Assembly (NCBI GenBank): GCA_015056885.1
Contig: SVFL01000035.1
Coordinates: 1 to 32,282, forward strand
Direction: 5' to 3'
DNA from: Lachnospiraceae bacterium
Lineage (GTDB): Bacteria; Bacillota; Clostridia; Lachnospirales; Lachnospiraceae
DNA: 32,282 nucleotides
Below the pieces are notes generated by a model, which worked only from the letters and a program-made list of their open reading frames with translations, made no database searches and was not told the origin of the DNA. Position 1 is the stretch's first letter. The number at the start of each line of letters is the position of its first letter. Both the position numbers and the translations under genes were made by a program. Positions 1 through 7,151 of the stretch are shown here, in pieces.

Positions 1-118
1 AGGGCTGCGACGAGTCAAGGGCGCTAGAGGCTTGAACAAAGTGAAAGCCAGCGTCTTTAGGCGCTGGCCGGTAACTGCCCCTTATAGGGGCGAGCAAACC
101 ACCCGTTTGACGGGTGGT
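1..118 (+). ncRNA. Candidate 3' end of an IS200/IS605-type element (possible omega RNA)
   Basis: Three hairpins follow one another: 47-53 pairs with 62-68 (7 bp), 77-81 with 87-91 (5 bp), and 98-105 with 111-118 (8 bp, loop TTTGA). No convincing coding frame runs through them and no U-tract follows, so they are not ordinary terminators. Stacked hairpins ending in a stable GC-rich stem are what the right end of IS200/IS605-family elements and the overlapping TnpB guide RNA look like. The tnpB gene itself would lie left of the window and is not seen. The assignment is inference from structure. Another structured RNA, or a degenerate element end, is possible. Confidence 0.4.
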
Positions 119-121
119 CAT

Positions 122-136
122 GATTTAGACTAAATC
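122..136. repeat. 15-bp palindrome next to the hairpin cluster
   Basis: GATTTAG-A-CTAAATC is a perfect 7-bp inverted repeat around one base, starting 4 bp after the last GC hairpin. It could be part of the element end, an operator, or the junction with the host. From here to the promoter at 262 the DNA is AT-rich and I see no gene. Confidence 0.5.
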
Positions 137-261
137 GTATAGAAGTACTTGATTTATATTACAAATAGTGTTATTTTAAAACCATGCAATTATCTGATAT
201 TGTATATCTTTTTCTTGTGTCAATTCGACAAAAAATCGCTTATGATAACTGAATAAAGTGC

Positions 262-290
262 TTTACACCTATACAAAATCCGCCTATAAT
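262..290 (+). promoter_or_regulatory. Sigma-A promoter of the small orphan gene
   Basis: TTTACA (262-267) and TATAAT (285-290) are separated by 17 bp, close to the consensus. Transcription would begin near 297, about 35 bp before the chosen start codon. The octamer TTATCCTA (295-302), also found in the array at 6220-6509, sits at the expected start site. Confidence 0.75.
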
Positions 291-331
291 ATAATTATCC
301 TAACAGAGAGGCGGTGGAAGGAATGGATTAT

Positions 332-520
332 ATGAATAATGCAGAAATTATAAAAAACGCTATGGATGAATTTAAAAAGATTCAGAATTATATGTTCGTT
401 GCAAAAGAGGAAAATGCAGTAAAAACATATCATATATTAAAAGAAGAATACCTTACACTGAAAGCGTTATTGACTGTTTTGGGTGTAAATCTGACAGATA
501 TAGACAGAATCAAAGAGTAA
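332..520 (+). CDS. Small hypothetical protein, 62 aa
   Basis: I do not recognise this protein. It is charged, with no cysteine and no membrane segment. It looks largely helical, with a Lys/Glu-rich first half and a hydrophobic patch near residues 43-54 (LKALLTVLGVNL) before the acidic end DIDRIKE. The ATG at 332 is preferred over GTG 314 and ATG 323, because AAGGA at 318-322 sits 9 bp before 332 but touches or overlaps the others. It stands alone: a consensus promoter precedes it and a long terminator hairpin follows at 565. It lies beside a putative mobile-element end and is AT-rich, so it may be accessory. Its coding status rests on the promoter, ribosome site and terminator. Confidence 0.6.
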   Translation: MNNAEIIKNAMDEFKKIQNYMFVAKEENAVKTYHILKEEYLTLKALLTVLGVNLTDIDRIKE

Positions 521-564
521 CCTATAAACTCTAGTGTAAAGCTTTTTATTAAGTGGTTAATGCG

Positions 565-611
565 AGAGACTGTCTCACTGGCTAATATTTAGCAAGTGAG
601 GCAGTCTCTTT
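565..611 (+). terminator. Composite hairpin terminator
   Basis: The 14-bp outer stem 565-578/596-609 (one G-U pair) encloses an inner stem GCTAA/TTAGC (581-585/589-593). A short T-run (609-611) follows. It closes the orphan gene and resembles the terminator at 32181-32233 in both outer and inner parts. Confidence 0.75.
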
Positions 612-672
612 GATTAGGAAAGACTGGGAAGTATAGTCTATGACGGGCCATGAGAATAATGACGGAAGATTA

Positions 673-701
673 TTGAAAAAATGGCGTAAAATATGTATAC
701 T
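673..701 (+). promoter_or_regulatory. murE promoter
   Basis: TTGAAA (673-678) and TATACT (696-701) have a 17-bp spacer, and TG directly precedes the -10. Transcription would start near 708, about 43 bp before the murE start. It probably drives murE-priA-MFS-glycosylase. Confidence 0.7.
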
Positions 702-750
702 GGAATAAGTATGATTATAAGGATTGATATGTTTGGGAAAGGACAAGGAT

Positions 751-2235
751 ATGGAGAAGAGAACAATGCTTTTATCCAAACTGTTGGAAGAATTGCACTA
801 TGAGTGTGTGCAGGGAAGTGTGGAGACTGCAGTAAGTGCAGTGGTTTATGACTCTCGTAAGGTACAAGAGGGCTGTCTTTTTATTTGTATTAAGGGCGCC
901 AATTTTGACGGACATGAATTTGCAAAGGATGTAGTGGCCAAGGGGGCGAAGGTACTGGTGGTATCTGAGCCTGTGGCAGAACTTGAAGATAAAGATGTAA
1001 CAATTATTAAGGTGGAGGATACACGCTATGCCATGGCATTTATTTCGGCGGCATGGTTTGGGCATCCTGCGAAGAAGCTGAAGACAATTGGTATCACCGG
1101 AACAAAGGGGAAGACTACCTCTACTTATCTGGTGAAGTCCATTTTGGAAAATGCAGGCTATAAGGTGGGACTTATTGGTACAATTGAGGTGATTATTGGT
1201 GAGGAACATATTCATGCCCAGAATACTACGCCGGAGTCTTATCTTTTGCAAGAGTATTTTGCCAAAATGGTGGAGGCAGGACTGGATGCAGTGGTGATGG
1301 AGGTTTCTTCTCAGGCACTGATGCTTCATCGTTCTCAGGGATTTGTATTTGATTATGGTATTTTTACCAATTTGGAGCCGGATCATATCGGACCTAATGA
1401 ACATAAGAATTTTGAGGATTATCTGCACTGTAAATCATTATTGTTCAAGCAGTGTGTAGTTGGTATCGGTAATGGAGATGACAGCCATTTTGCTGAGGTG
1501 ATGGAAGGTCATACCTGCAGTCTGGAAAGCTTTGGTATGACAGAGGGCTGCACACTCAGGGCAACGAATTTACAGCTTGTAAAAAAGCCCGGAGAGTTGG
1601 GTGTGAAATTTCAGGTATCTATTGAGGGCGAGGAAGGTTTTGAAGTGGAAGTGCCCACTCCCGGACGGTTTAGTGTGTACAATGCGCTGACAGCCATTGC
1701 TATTTGTCGTCATTTTAATGTGCAGACGGAGAATATTAAAAAGGCTCTTTTGGGTGCTCGTGTAAAGGGACGTATCGAGATGGTAAAGGTGTCAGATGAG
1801 TTTACTCTTTTGATTGATTATGCCCACAATGCCATGGCATTGGAAAGCCTTCTTACAACCCTTAAGGAGTATGAACCGGGACGGCTTGTATGTCTTTTTG
1901 GATGTGGAGGAAATCGTGCTAAGTCAAGGCGTTTTGAAATGGGAGAGGTCAGTGGCAAGCTGGCGGATTTGACCATTATTACTTCCGATAATCCCAGATT
2001 TGAAGAGCCTATGGATATCATTGCAGATATTCGTACCGGTATCAGCAAAACCGATGGTGACTATGTAGAGATTTGTGACCGTAAGGAAGCAATTAAGTAT
2101 GCCATTGAAAACGGTCAGCCCGGGGATATTGTGGTTCTTGCGGGTAAGGGACATGAGGATTATCAGGAGATTCAGGGAGTGAAATACCCCATGGATGAAA
2201 GAGATTTGATTCGGGATATTTTAGCAGGAGTATAG
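751..2235 (+). CDS. murE: UDP-MurNAc-tripeptide ligase MurE, meso-diaminopimelate type
   Basis: This cytoplasmic ligase adds the third stem-peptide residue to UDP-MurNAc-L-Ala-D-Glu, using ATP. About 494 aa, a normal family length. The ATP loop TGTKGKTT is at residues 116-123, the central domain follows, and the C-terminal domain has DNPR at 413-416. DNPR is the signature of enzymes that add meso-diaminopimelate rather than lysine. Two usually conserved places differ: EVSSQAL where EVSSHAL is common, and DHIGPNEH in place of the usual DHLDxH. ATG 751 has AAAGGA 7 bp upstream. ATG 766 (MLLSKLLEEL, closer to the family's usual N-terminus) is a real alternative, and TTG 724 is less likely. It is transcribed with priA, 19 bp downstream, far from the rest of the cell-wall cluster. 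Confidence 0.93.
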   Translation: MEKRTMLLSKLLEELHYECVQGSVETAVSAVVYDSRKVQEGCLFICIKGANFDGHEFAKDVVAKGAKVLVVSEPVAELEDKDVTIIKVEDTRYAMAFISAAWFGHPAKKLKTIGITGTKGKTTSTYLVKSILENAGYKVGLIGTIEVIIGEEHIHAQNTTPESYLLQEYFAKMVEAGLDAVVMEVSSQALMLHRSQGFVFDYGIFTNLEPDHIGPNEHKNFEDYLHCKSLLFKQCVVGIGNGDDSHFAEVMEGHTCSLESFGMTEGCTLRATNLQLVKKPGELGVKFQVSIEGEEGFEVEVPTPGRFSVYNALTAIAICRHFNVQTENIKKALLGARVKGRIEMVKVSDEFTLLIDYAHNAMALESLLTTLKEYEPGRLVCLFGCGGNRAKSRRFEMGEVSGKLADLTIITSDNPRFEEPMDIIADIRTGISKTDGDYVEICDRKEAIKYAIENGQPGDIVVLAGKGHEDYQEIQGVKYPMDERDLIRDILAGV

Positions 2236-2254
2236 AGATAAGGCAGGAAATAAA

Positions 2255-4525
2255 GTGCAGGAACAGTATGCGGATATCATAGTGGATATCTCTCATGAAA
2301 AACTGGATAAGACGTTTCAATATCGTGTGCCGGAAAGACTTCGGGAAGTGTTGGAGCCCGGAATGTGTGTACAAATTCCTTTTGGAAACGGTAATCGTCT
2401 GATTAAGGGGTATGTGCTGGAAATAGGGACGCGGTGTAAATTTGACCCTGCCCGTACGAAGGATATTGCAGGAATTGCAGAAAAAGATGTGGATGTTACG
2501 GACAAAATGATTGCACTGGCGGCATGGATTCGTAAAAATTATGGTTCTACCATGATACAGGCTTTAAAGACGGTACTTCCTGCGAAGCAGACTGTAAAAA
2601 AACTGGAGCACCGCTATGTGGAGGTGTTGATGAATGCAGAGGAGCTTCGAAGTCTTTTAGGCGAAAGCATGCGCAAGAAAAATCAAATGGGAAGGGTGCG
2701 TCTTCTGACGGCCCTTTTGGAGCAGGAAAAAGAGCGCCGGGAAAATACAGGCGCATCAGGGAATGCAGTGATTCCTTATCGATGGATTACCACAAAGCTG
2801 AATATCTCTGCAGCTACTATTAATAGTTTGGAGAAGGCGGGAGCCATCCGTATTTTTACGACGGAAAGCTTCCGTAATCCCGTAACCTGTGAGGATGGAG
2901 CGATATCCCGCCCGTTGAGAAAACTAAGCTCTGCTCAGCAGGATATTGTAGAATCGGTATTGAAGGATTTGGATTGTGGAAATCCAAAGACCTATCTGCT
3001 TCATGGCATTACCGGAAGCGGCAAAACCGAGGTATATATGGAATTGATAGAGGGTGTGATACAAAGGGGGCGTCAGGCCATCGTCCTGATACCGGAAATT
3101 GCCCTGACTTATCAAACACTGCTTCGGTTTTACAGTCGTTTTGGGGACAGAGTCAGTGTGATTAATTCCACTCTTTCGGCGGGGGAACGCTATGACCAGT
3201 GTGAACGTGCGAAAAAGGGAGAAATTGATGTGATTATCGGTCCCCGTTCCGCGCTTTTTACGCCCTTTCCTAATGTGGGGCTGATTGTGATGGACGAGGA
3301 ACATGAGAGTAGTTATAAAAGTGAAAGTACACCCAAATACCATGCAAGAGAGACTGCTATAGAAGTGGCAAGACTGCATGGAGCAGGGGTGGTGCTGGGG
3401 TCGGCTACGCCCTCTATGGAGGCTTTTTATCGGGCGGAAAAAGGACAGTATCAGTTATTTACATTAACAGAGCGGTTGACAGGCGGGACACTTCCTACTG
3501 TTTATACGGTAGATTTGCGAGAAGAGTTGCGAAAGGGTAACCGTTCCATTTTTAGTGAAAAATTGCAAAGACTTTTGGCAGACAGACTTTCCAAAGGACA
3601 ACAGAGTATTTTGTTTTTGAATCGCAGAGGCTACGCAGGTTTTGTGTCCTGCAGAGCCTGTGGAGAGGTTATGAAGTGTCCCCACTGCGATGTGTCTTTG
3701 TCGGAGCATGGAAATGGACGGTTGATGTGCCATTATTGCGGCTATTCGGAGCCAAAGCCCAAGGTTTGCCCCAAATGTGGGTCCAAGTATGTGCTTGGTT
3801 TCAAGGCAGGAACTCAGCAGATAGAAGAGAAATTAAAGGAATTGTTCCCGAGTGTACGCACCCTTCGTATGGATGGTGACACCACCAAAACTAAGGGGAG
3901 CTATGAGGAGATTTTGTCTGCTTTTGCAGAGGGAGAAGCAGATGTGCTGATTGGCACCCAGATGATTGTAAAGGGACATGATTTCCCTAATGTGACACTT
4001 GTGGGAGTGTTGGCGGCAGATTTGTCTTTAAGTGCATCGGATTATCGTGCCGGAGAGCGGACATTTCAGCTTTTGACGCAGGCGGTAGGTCGTGCGGGCA
4101 GAGGAGAACTGCCCGGAGAGGCGGTTATTCAAACTTATCAGCCGGAACACTATGCAGTAGTACATGCGGCCGCTCAGGATTATGGGTCTTTTTATCAGGA
4201 GGAAATTTTGTACAGGGAGCTTGGGGGATATCCTCCGGCGGCCAATATGTTGGCAGTACAGATTTTTGCACGAAATGAGAAAATGGGTGGTCAGTTGGCA
4301 CAAGCCTTGGCGGTGCAGGCTAAAGAAGATGCGGTGCAGGTTTTGGGACCGGCTCCGGCCACCATCAGTAAGATTAATGATATTTACCGTTTTGTATTTT
4401 ATATTAAGAGTGGTGATTATGATAGGTTGATACAGAGTAAGGATAGGCTGGAATGCTGGCTGGCAGAGAGGCAGCTGCCGGATGTTCAGGTGCAGTTTGA
4501 TTTTAATCCGATGAGTAGTATGTAG
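2255..4525 (+). CDS. priA: Primosomal protein N' (replication restart helicase PriA)
   Basis: PriA recognises stalled forks and reloads the replicative helicase. It is a 3'-5' superfamily 2 DNA helicase. 756 aa, within the usual range. The N-terminal fork-binding region is followed by Walker A GITGSGKT (about 251-258), the Walker B/DEEH box near 347, and SATPSMEAF. A zinc domain of paired cysteines begins near residue 466 (CRAC, CPHC, CHYC, CPKC). The last helicase block includes GTQMIVKGHDFPNV. The GTG start at 2255 has AGGA 6 bp upstream and lies 19 bp after murE. In many Firmicutes priA directly precedes def-fmt. Here two genes and a repeat-rich stretch separate them. Confidence 0.96.
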   Translation: MQEQYADIIVDISHEKLDKTFQYRVPERLREVLEPGMCVQIPFGNGNRLIKGYVLEIGTRCKFDPARTKDIAGIAEKDVDVTDKMIALAAWIRKNYGSTMIQALKTVLPAKQTVKKLEHRYVEVLMNAEELRSLLGESMRKKNQMGRVRLLTALLEQEKERRENTGASGNAVIPYRWITTKLNISAATINSLEKAGAIRIFTTESFRNPVTCEDGAISRPLRKLSSAQQDIVESVLKDLDCGNPKTYLLHGITGSGKTEVYMELIEGVIQRGRQAIVLIPEIALTYQTLLRFYSRFGDRVSVINSTLSAGERYDQCERAKKGEIDVIIGPRSALFTPFPNVGLIVMDEEHESSYKSESTPKYHARETAIEVARLHGAGVVLGSATPSMEAFYRAEKGQYQLFTLTERLTGGTLPTVYTVDLREELRKGNRSIFSEKLQRLLADRLSKGQQSILFLNRRGYAGFVSCRACGEVMKCPHCDVSLSEHGNGRLMCHYCGYSEPKPKVCPKCGSKYVLGFKAGTQQIEEKLKELFPSVRTLRMDGDTTKTKGSYEEILSAFAEGEADVLIGTQMIVKGHDFPNVTLVGVLAADLSLSASDYRAGERTFQLLTQAVGRAGRGELPGEAVIQTYQPEHYAVVHAAAQDYGSFYQEEILYRELGGYPPAANMLAVQIFARNEKMGGQLAQALAVQAKEDAVQVLGPAPATISKINDIYRFVFYIKSGDYDRLIQSKDRLECWLAERQLPDVQVQFDFNPMSSM

Positions 4526-4543
4526 TTTATGAGAGGTTCTGAA

Positions 4544-5698
4544 ATGTATTTGTTGCTTTTAGCAATAATTTATATTGCATTTATCAGTTTAGGTTTGCCG
4601 GACTCCCTACTGGGGGCGGCATGGCCCACTATACGAAATGATTTTGGCGTGCCTTTATCCTACATGGGATTGGTGTCCATGATTATTTCGGGCGGGACTA
4701 TTGTTTCCAGTCTGTTGTCGGAGAGGTTGACCAAAAAGTTTAGCGCTAAAATCGTGACCACAGTCAGCGTATTTCTGACGGCGGTTGCTTTGTATGGCTT
4801 TTCGATGTCTACGCAATTTTATCAGCTGTGCTTGTGGGGAATCCCCTATGGATTCGGAGCAGGAGCCATTGATGCTACTTTGAACAATTATGTGGCGTTG
4901 CATTATAACTCTAAGCATATGAGTTGGTTGCACTGTTTTTGGGGAGTGGGAACCATAATCAGTCCGTATATCATGAGTTATGCTTTGATGCATGCGGTGT
5001 GGATGGACGGATACCGTATGGTCTCTTATATTCAGTTTGGTATTGTGATGATACTGTTGCTTGCGTTGCCGTTGTGGAAGGTAAATCAATCTGCGGATGT
5101 CGCAGAGGAGAGTGCTAAGGTGCTTGGCTTAAGTGGTGCGCTTAAAATAAAAGGAGTTCCATATCTTTTGCTTGCATTTCTGGCGTATTGTTCGGCGGAG
5201 GCAACAGCCATGTTGTGGGCAAGCAGTTATCTGGAGGGAACCAGAGGAGCTACAGCTGAGGAGGCAGCTGCCTTTGGAGCGTTGTTTTTTATTGGAATCA
5301 CCGTGGGCAGATTTTTGTCCGGCTTTATTTCTGACAAAGTCGGGGATAATAAGATGATTCGGATTGGGACGGCGGTTGCACTTTGTGGAGTGCTTTGTAT
5401 TGCGGTTCCGGTAAAGGTGGTGTCACTTATTGGTTTGGTAATCATAGGCTTGGGCTGTGCCCCGGTTTATCCCTGCATTATTCATTCTACGCCGGCTAAT
5501 TTCGGTGCGGAAAATTCTCAGGGGATTATCGGTATCCAAATGGCAAGTGCATATGTGGGTTCTACCTTTATGCCGCCGGTATTTGGGATTCTTGCCAACC
5601 ACATCAGTTTGAAAGTAATGCCTGTTTATATGGGATTTTTCTTTGTGTTGCTGCTTGTGATGATTGGTAAGATGGAGAGGGTAGTGAGGTCAAAATGA
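4544..5698 (+). CDS. Major facilitator superfamily transporter
   Basis: A polytopic inner-membrane permease of about 384 aa with roughly 12 hydrophobic segments, typical MFS size. The N-terminal half has the LGLPDSLLGAAWP stretch after the first helix and a later GFGAGAIDATLNN helix. The second half shows FFIGITVGRFLSGFISDK, resembling the MFS loop motif. The pattern recalls sugar or small-molecule permeases of the FucP/YfkF kind, but the substrate cannot be read from sequence. ATG 4544 is preferred over ATG 4529, which starts 3 bp after priA, because GAGAGG (4531-4536) sits 7 bp before 4544. Its end overlaps the next gene by 4 bp, so the two are translationally coupled. Confidence 0.88.
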   Translation: MYLLLLAIIYIAFISLGLPDSLLGAAWPTIRNDFGVPLSYMGLVSMIISGGTIVSSLLSERLTKKFSAKIVTTVSVFLTAVALYGFSMSTQFYQLCLWGIPYGFGAGAIDATLNNYVALHYNSKHMSWLHCFWGVGTIISPYIMSYALMHAVWMDGYRMVSYIQFGIVMILLLALPLWKVNQSADVAEESAKVLGLSGALKIKGVPYLLLAFLAYCSAEATAMLWASSYLEGTRGATAEEAAAFGALFFIGITVGRFLSGFISDKVGDNKMIRIGTAVALCGVLCIAVPVKVVSLIGLVIIGLGCAPVYPCIIHSTPANFGAENSQGIIGIQMASAYVGSTFMPPVFGILANHISLKVMPVYMGFFFVLLLVMIGKMERVVRSK

Positions 5699-6234
5699 TA
5701 CAACATCCGATTCAACCAATTTATGATAAAAACTCTAAAATCCTTATCTTAGGGAGTTTTCCGTCTGTGAAATCCAGAGAGGCGTGTTTCTTCTATGGAC
5801 ATCCTCAGAATCGGTTCTGGCGGGTGCTGGCAGCAGTTTTTGAAACGGATTTGCCTATAACTATTGAGGAAAAGAAGAATTTCCTGTATAATAATAAGGT
5901 TGCAGTATGGGATGTGATATGTTCCTGTGATATCATCGGTTCTTCAGACAGCAGTATCAAAAATGTTGTGCCTAATGATTTGCAGAGAATATTAGAACAG
6001 GCAGACATTCGGATGATTTATGTAAACGGCAAGACGGCCAAGCAACTGTATGATAAATATATTTATCCGCAGATTAAGCGGGAGGCGATTTATCTGCCCT
6101 CCACAAGTCCGGCCAATGCGGCATGGAATCTGGAGAAACTGATAGGGGAGTGGAAACAGATTCAGGGAAGGAGTTTCCCGGAATTAAGTAGCTGTTTGGA
6201 GGATAATAATGCCTTAGGTTCAGATAAGATTTGA
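5695..6234 (+). CDS. Hypoxanthine-DNA glycosylase, uracil-DNA glycosylase superfamily (family 6-like)
   Basis: Predicted to cut deaminated bases, most likely hypoxanthine from deaminated adenine, out of DNA and start base excision repair. 179 aa, a single compact domain. Motif 1 is LGSFPS (19-24), followed by FYGHPQNRFW (33-42), the usual glycosylase pocket with Asn39. The second loop is STSPAN (136-141). These match the family 6 hypoxanthine-DNA glycosylases better than Ung, which has GQDPYH. The start ATG overlaps the transporter stop as ATGA. The last codons (6220-6234) fall in the first dyad of the repeat array. Uracil excision as an alternative substrate cannot be excluded. Confidence 0.85.
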   Translation: MIQHPIQPIYDKNSKILILGSFPSVKSREACFFYGHPQNRFWRVLAAVFETDLPITIEEKKNFLYNNKVAVWDVICSCDIIGSSDSSIKNVVPNDLQRILEQADIRMIYVNGKTAKQLYDKYIYPQIKREAIYLPSTSPANAAWNLEKLIGEWKQIQGRSFPELSSCLEDNNALGSDKI

Positions 6235-6509
6235 ATATTTCATGATTTTTATCCTATAAATATTAAACTTTACAAAGGTCTTGGGGCGTTACAGAATGAA
6301 TATTAGGATAAAGGGTTAAGTATAGAATAATTTTATCTGAAAAATGCTGGTTGATTTTGAGTTGTATACTGAAAATTATGTAAAAACTAGGATAAGAACA
6401 TGTAATATTGAAACTATTATCCTATTTTTGATATGACGGACGGCAAAAAAAGTCATTTGCTCGCTAGAAACGTAGGATAAGAAGAAATATTTGAGCATGT
6501 TTTATCTGA
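6220..6509. repeat. Four regularly spaced 37-bp dyads (8-21-8) with 84-85 bp period
   Basis: Four units start at 6220, 6304, 6388 and 6473. Each is exactly 37 bp: an 8-bp arm, 21 bp of variable sequence, and an inverted 8-bp arm. Arms are TAGGATAA or TCAGATAA. Left arms: TCAGATAA (6220), TAGGATAA (6304, 6388, 6473). Right arms: TTATCCTA (6249, 6417) and TTATCTGA (6333, 6502). The centres and the 47-48 bp spacers are mostly unrelated, apart from TTTGAGTTGT at 6356 and 6521. 84 bp is eight helical turns, so the units would face the same side. Unit 1 covers the glycosylase stop codon. The rest fills most of the 399-bp gap before def, which otherwise holds no gene. Confidence 0.8.
6388..6429 (+). 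terminator. Possible weak terminator within the dyad array
   Basis: The third dyad pairs perfectly (TAGGATAA 6388-6395 with TTATCCTA 6417-6424) and is followed directly by five T (6425-6429). The AT-rich stem and 21-nt loop make it a weak terminator for the upstream operon, and the geometry is explained better by the array. Confidence 0.3.
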
Positions 6510-6633
6510 TAGAGATGGACTTTGAGTTGTGTGGAAGTTTAAATGATAACTTGTCAGTAACATTTTTCCCAAAAGGGAGATAAATTTTAAGAAATAGTCA
6601 AATAAAGGAATAATCAAGTTAAGGAGAAAAATC

Positions 6634-7116
6634 ATGGCAATCAGAAACATCAGAGAAATCGGAGAAGAGGTATTAAACAAGAAGTGTAAGGAAGTTACGG
6701 AGATGACTCCCCGCACCAAGGAATTGATTGAGGATATGCTGGAGACTATGTATGAGTCCAATGGTGTGGGACTTGCAGCACCTCAGGTTGGTATTTTGAA
6801 ACGAATTGTGGTAATTGATGTGACTGGTGAAGATCCATATATTTTGATTAATCCCCGTATTGTGGAGAGTAGCGGTGAGCAGACCGGTCAGGAAGGCTGT
6901 CTTAGTGTGCCGGGTAAGAGCGGTCAGGTGACCAGACCTAATTATGTAAAGGCTGTAGCTTTAGATGTGGATATGAAGCCTTTTGAGTTAGAGGGAACAG
7001 AGCTGTTGGCAAGAGCAATCTGCCATGAGTTGGATCATTTGGACGGTCATCTCTATGTGGAAAAGGTAGAAGGCGAACTGCAGGATGTGGTTTACGATGA
7101 TGAGGATGAAGAATAA
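6634..7116 (+). CDS. def: Peptide deformylase
   Basis: Removes the formyl group from the N-terminal methionine of new proteins in the cytoplasm. It is a metal-dependent hydrolase. 160 aa with the three family motifs in order: GVGLAAPQVG (about 46-55), EGCLSVP, whose Cys binds the metal, and HELDHLDG, with two metal His and the catalytic Glu. The acidic tail VVYDDEDEE is the usual clostridial ending. AAGGAG lies 7 bp before the ATG. It opens the def-fmt operon. Its partner enzyme Fmt, which adds the formyl group, follows 35 bp later. Confidence 0.97.
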   Translation: MAIRNIREIGEEVLNKKCKEVTEMTPRTKELIEDMLETMYESNGVGLAAPQVGILKRIVVIDVTGEDPYILINPRIVESSGEQTGQEGCLSVPGKSGQVTRPNYVKAVALDVDMKPFELEGTELLARAICHELDHLDGHLYVEKVEGELQDVVYDDEDEE

Positions 7117-7151
7117 GTTGTTTGATTGGATATAATAAGGAGTGATGCGGA

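Noticed and set aside
772..1428. Minus-strand open frame (218 codons) opposite murE
   Set aside because: No recognisable domain and no start signals; murE is unambiguous.
6220..6509. CRISPR array (37-bp repeats with 47-48 bp spacers)
   Set aside because: Only the outer 8 bp of each unit are conserved; the inner 21 bp differ freely. True CRISPR repeats are nearly identical throughout, and no cas genes are seen.
6235..6633. Riboswitch or T-box in front of def
   Set aside because: No known aptamer or T-box sequence could be found; the repeats explain most of the stretch.
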